Positions 63,732 through 64,000 of a stretch of 64,000 nucleotides of DNA are shown piece after piece. The stretch's first letter is position 1; every line of letters begins with the position of its first letter. The stretch comes from Agrobacterium vitis. Its GTDB lineage: Bacteria > Pseudomonadota > Alphaproteobacteria > Rhizobiales > Rhizobiaceae. Location of the stretch: NCBI RefSeq assembly GCF_014926405.1, contig NZ_JACXXJ020000005.1, positions 2,051,001 through 2,115,000 on the forward strand, given 5' to 3'. Both the position numbers and the translations under genes were made by a program. The notes beneath the pieces are model-generated. The model did not search any database, was not told the origin of the DNA, and worked only from the letters and a program-made list of their open reading frames with translations.

Positions 63732-64000
63732 GCCGTCACCTCAAAGGCAATCGCCCCTGCCGATTCCAGCGCGATGTCGAATTTCAACTCGCCATCATGC
63801 TCGCCGGAATAGTCCAGCGCCGTCACCTGAAACAGGCCGGTCACCGTGCCAAAAGCCGGGATCACCACCTGCCAGCTCAACACTGAACCGGCAAAAAACG
63901 CCGCCCTGACCAGTTCATCGGAGGACTGGTCCTTGAACAACCCGGCCCCCGATAGCGAGGCGCGTTTGGCACCGGCACCGGCCAAAAGCTCACGCCAGCG
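63728..64000 (-). CDS. GTA major tail protein gp9 (TP901-1 type), 5' partial
   Basis: The C-terminal 90 residues of a phage major tail tube protein: RWRELLAGAGAKRASLSGAGLFKDQSSDELVRAAFFAG then ALDYSGEHDGELKFDIALESAGAIAF, typical of the TP901-1 family. The frame is open to the window edge at 64000, so the start lies outside. Upstream GTA capsid genes (gp1-gp8) are expected beyond the edge. Confidence 0.9.
   Translation of the reverse strand, partial: RWRELLAGAGAKRASLSGAGLFKDQSSDELVRAAFFAGSVLSWQVVIPAFGTVTGLFQVTALDYSGEHDGELKFDIALESAGAIAFEVTA

Noticed and set aside
1..64000. Search for rRNA, tRNA, CRISPR arrays, insertion sequences and integrase genes
   Set aside because: None recognised by reading; tRNAs could be missed without a covariance search.

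Overview
The window is a high-GC chromosomal stretch from an alphaproteobacterium of the Rhizobiaceae (Rhizobium/Agrobacterium/Allorhizobium/Sinorhizobium relatives). The main reasons are the order feuN-like/feuP/feuQ - cycHJKL - degP with a response regulator and kinase - glnE - PleC-like kinase, the gene transfer agent (GTA) tail genes, an ArnC/ArnT-like glycosyltransferase pair, and mosaic intergenic repeats of the rhizobial type. The species call is inference; no rRNA, tRNA or CRISPR array was seen.

Left part (1-13 kb): the end of a GT2 polyprenyl-phosphate sugar transferase and a GT39 membrane glycosyltransferase; a His-rich PadR regulator with a DUF2218 gene and an 18-bp palindromic operator; a class III aminotransferase divergent from a glutamine-synthetase-like gamma-glutamylpolyamine synthetase; an oppA-oppB-oppC-oppDF transporter operon ending in a clear terminator; and a lipid kinase. 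Together the aminotransferase, ligase and transporter look like an amine or peptide uptake and catabolism locus.

Middle (13-35 kb): an MFS exporter, MgtE behind a long leader, cyclopropane fatty acid synthase, ilvE behind a 12-bp inverted repeat, ETF-ubiquinone oxidoreductase, an atypical SDR, an RND efflux operon (adaptor, pump, 67-residue membrane protein) behind a 14-bp inverted repeat, an Hsp70 ATPase-only protein, a UDG-like protein lacking the iron-sulfur cysteines, two coupled small ORFs, an orphan winged-helix regulator, an MFS and a DMT transporter, and a soluble protein with an MCP signalling fragment before a Cache-like sensor. The 29.5-35.7 kb part has longer, AT-richer intergenic DNA and looks the most accessory.

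Right-centre (35.7-56 kb): core genes: pepN, a PleC-like cell-cycle kinase with a CtrA-like box upstream, glnE (convergent, 3' ends overlapping), a kinase/regulator pair, degP, the cytochrome c maturation operon cycHJKL with ATGA overlaps throughout, a lipoprotein, and feuQ/feuP with a PepSY-like periplasmic protein in the position of FeuN.

Right end (56.2-64 kb): a GTA tail cluster on the minus strand: gp9 (cut by the window edge), gp10, an rcc01693-type protein, gp11, gp12, gp13, gp14 (NlpC/P60) and the 1246-residue gp15, followed by a small holin-like membrane protein. A mosaic hairpin repeat sits inside the cluster and forms the end of the rcc01693-type gene. Functions are read from sequence alone; names resting on position are marked as such.
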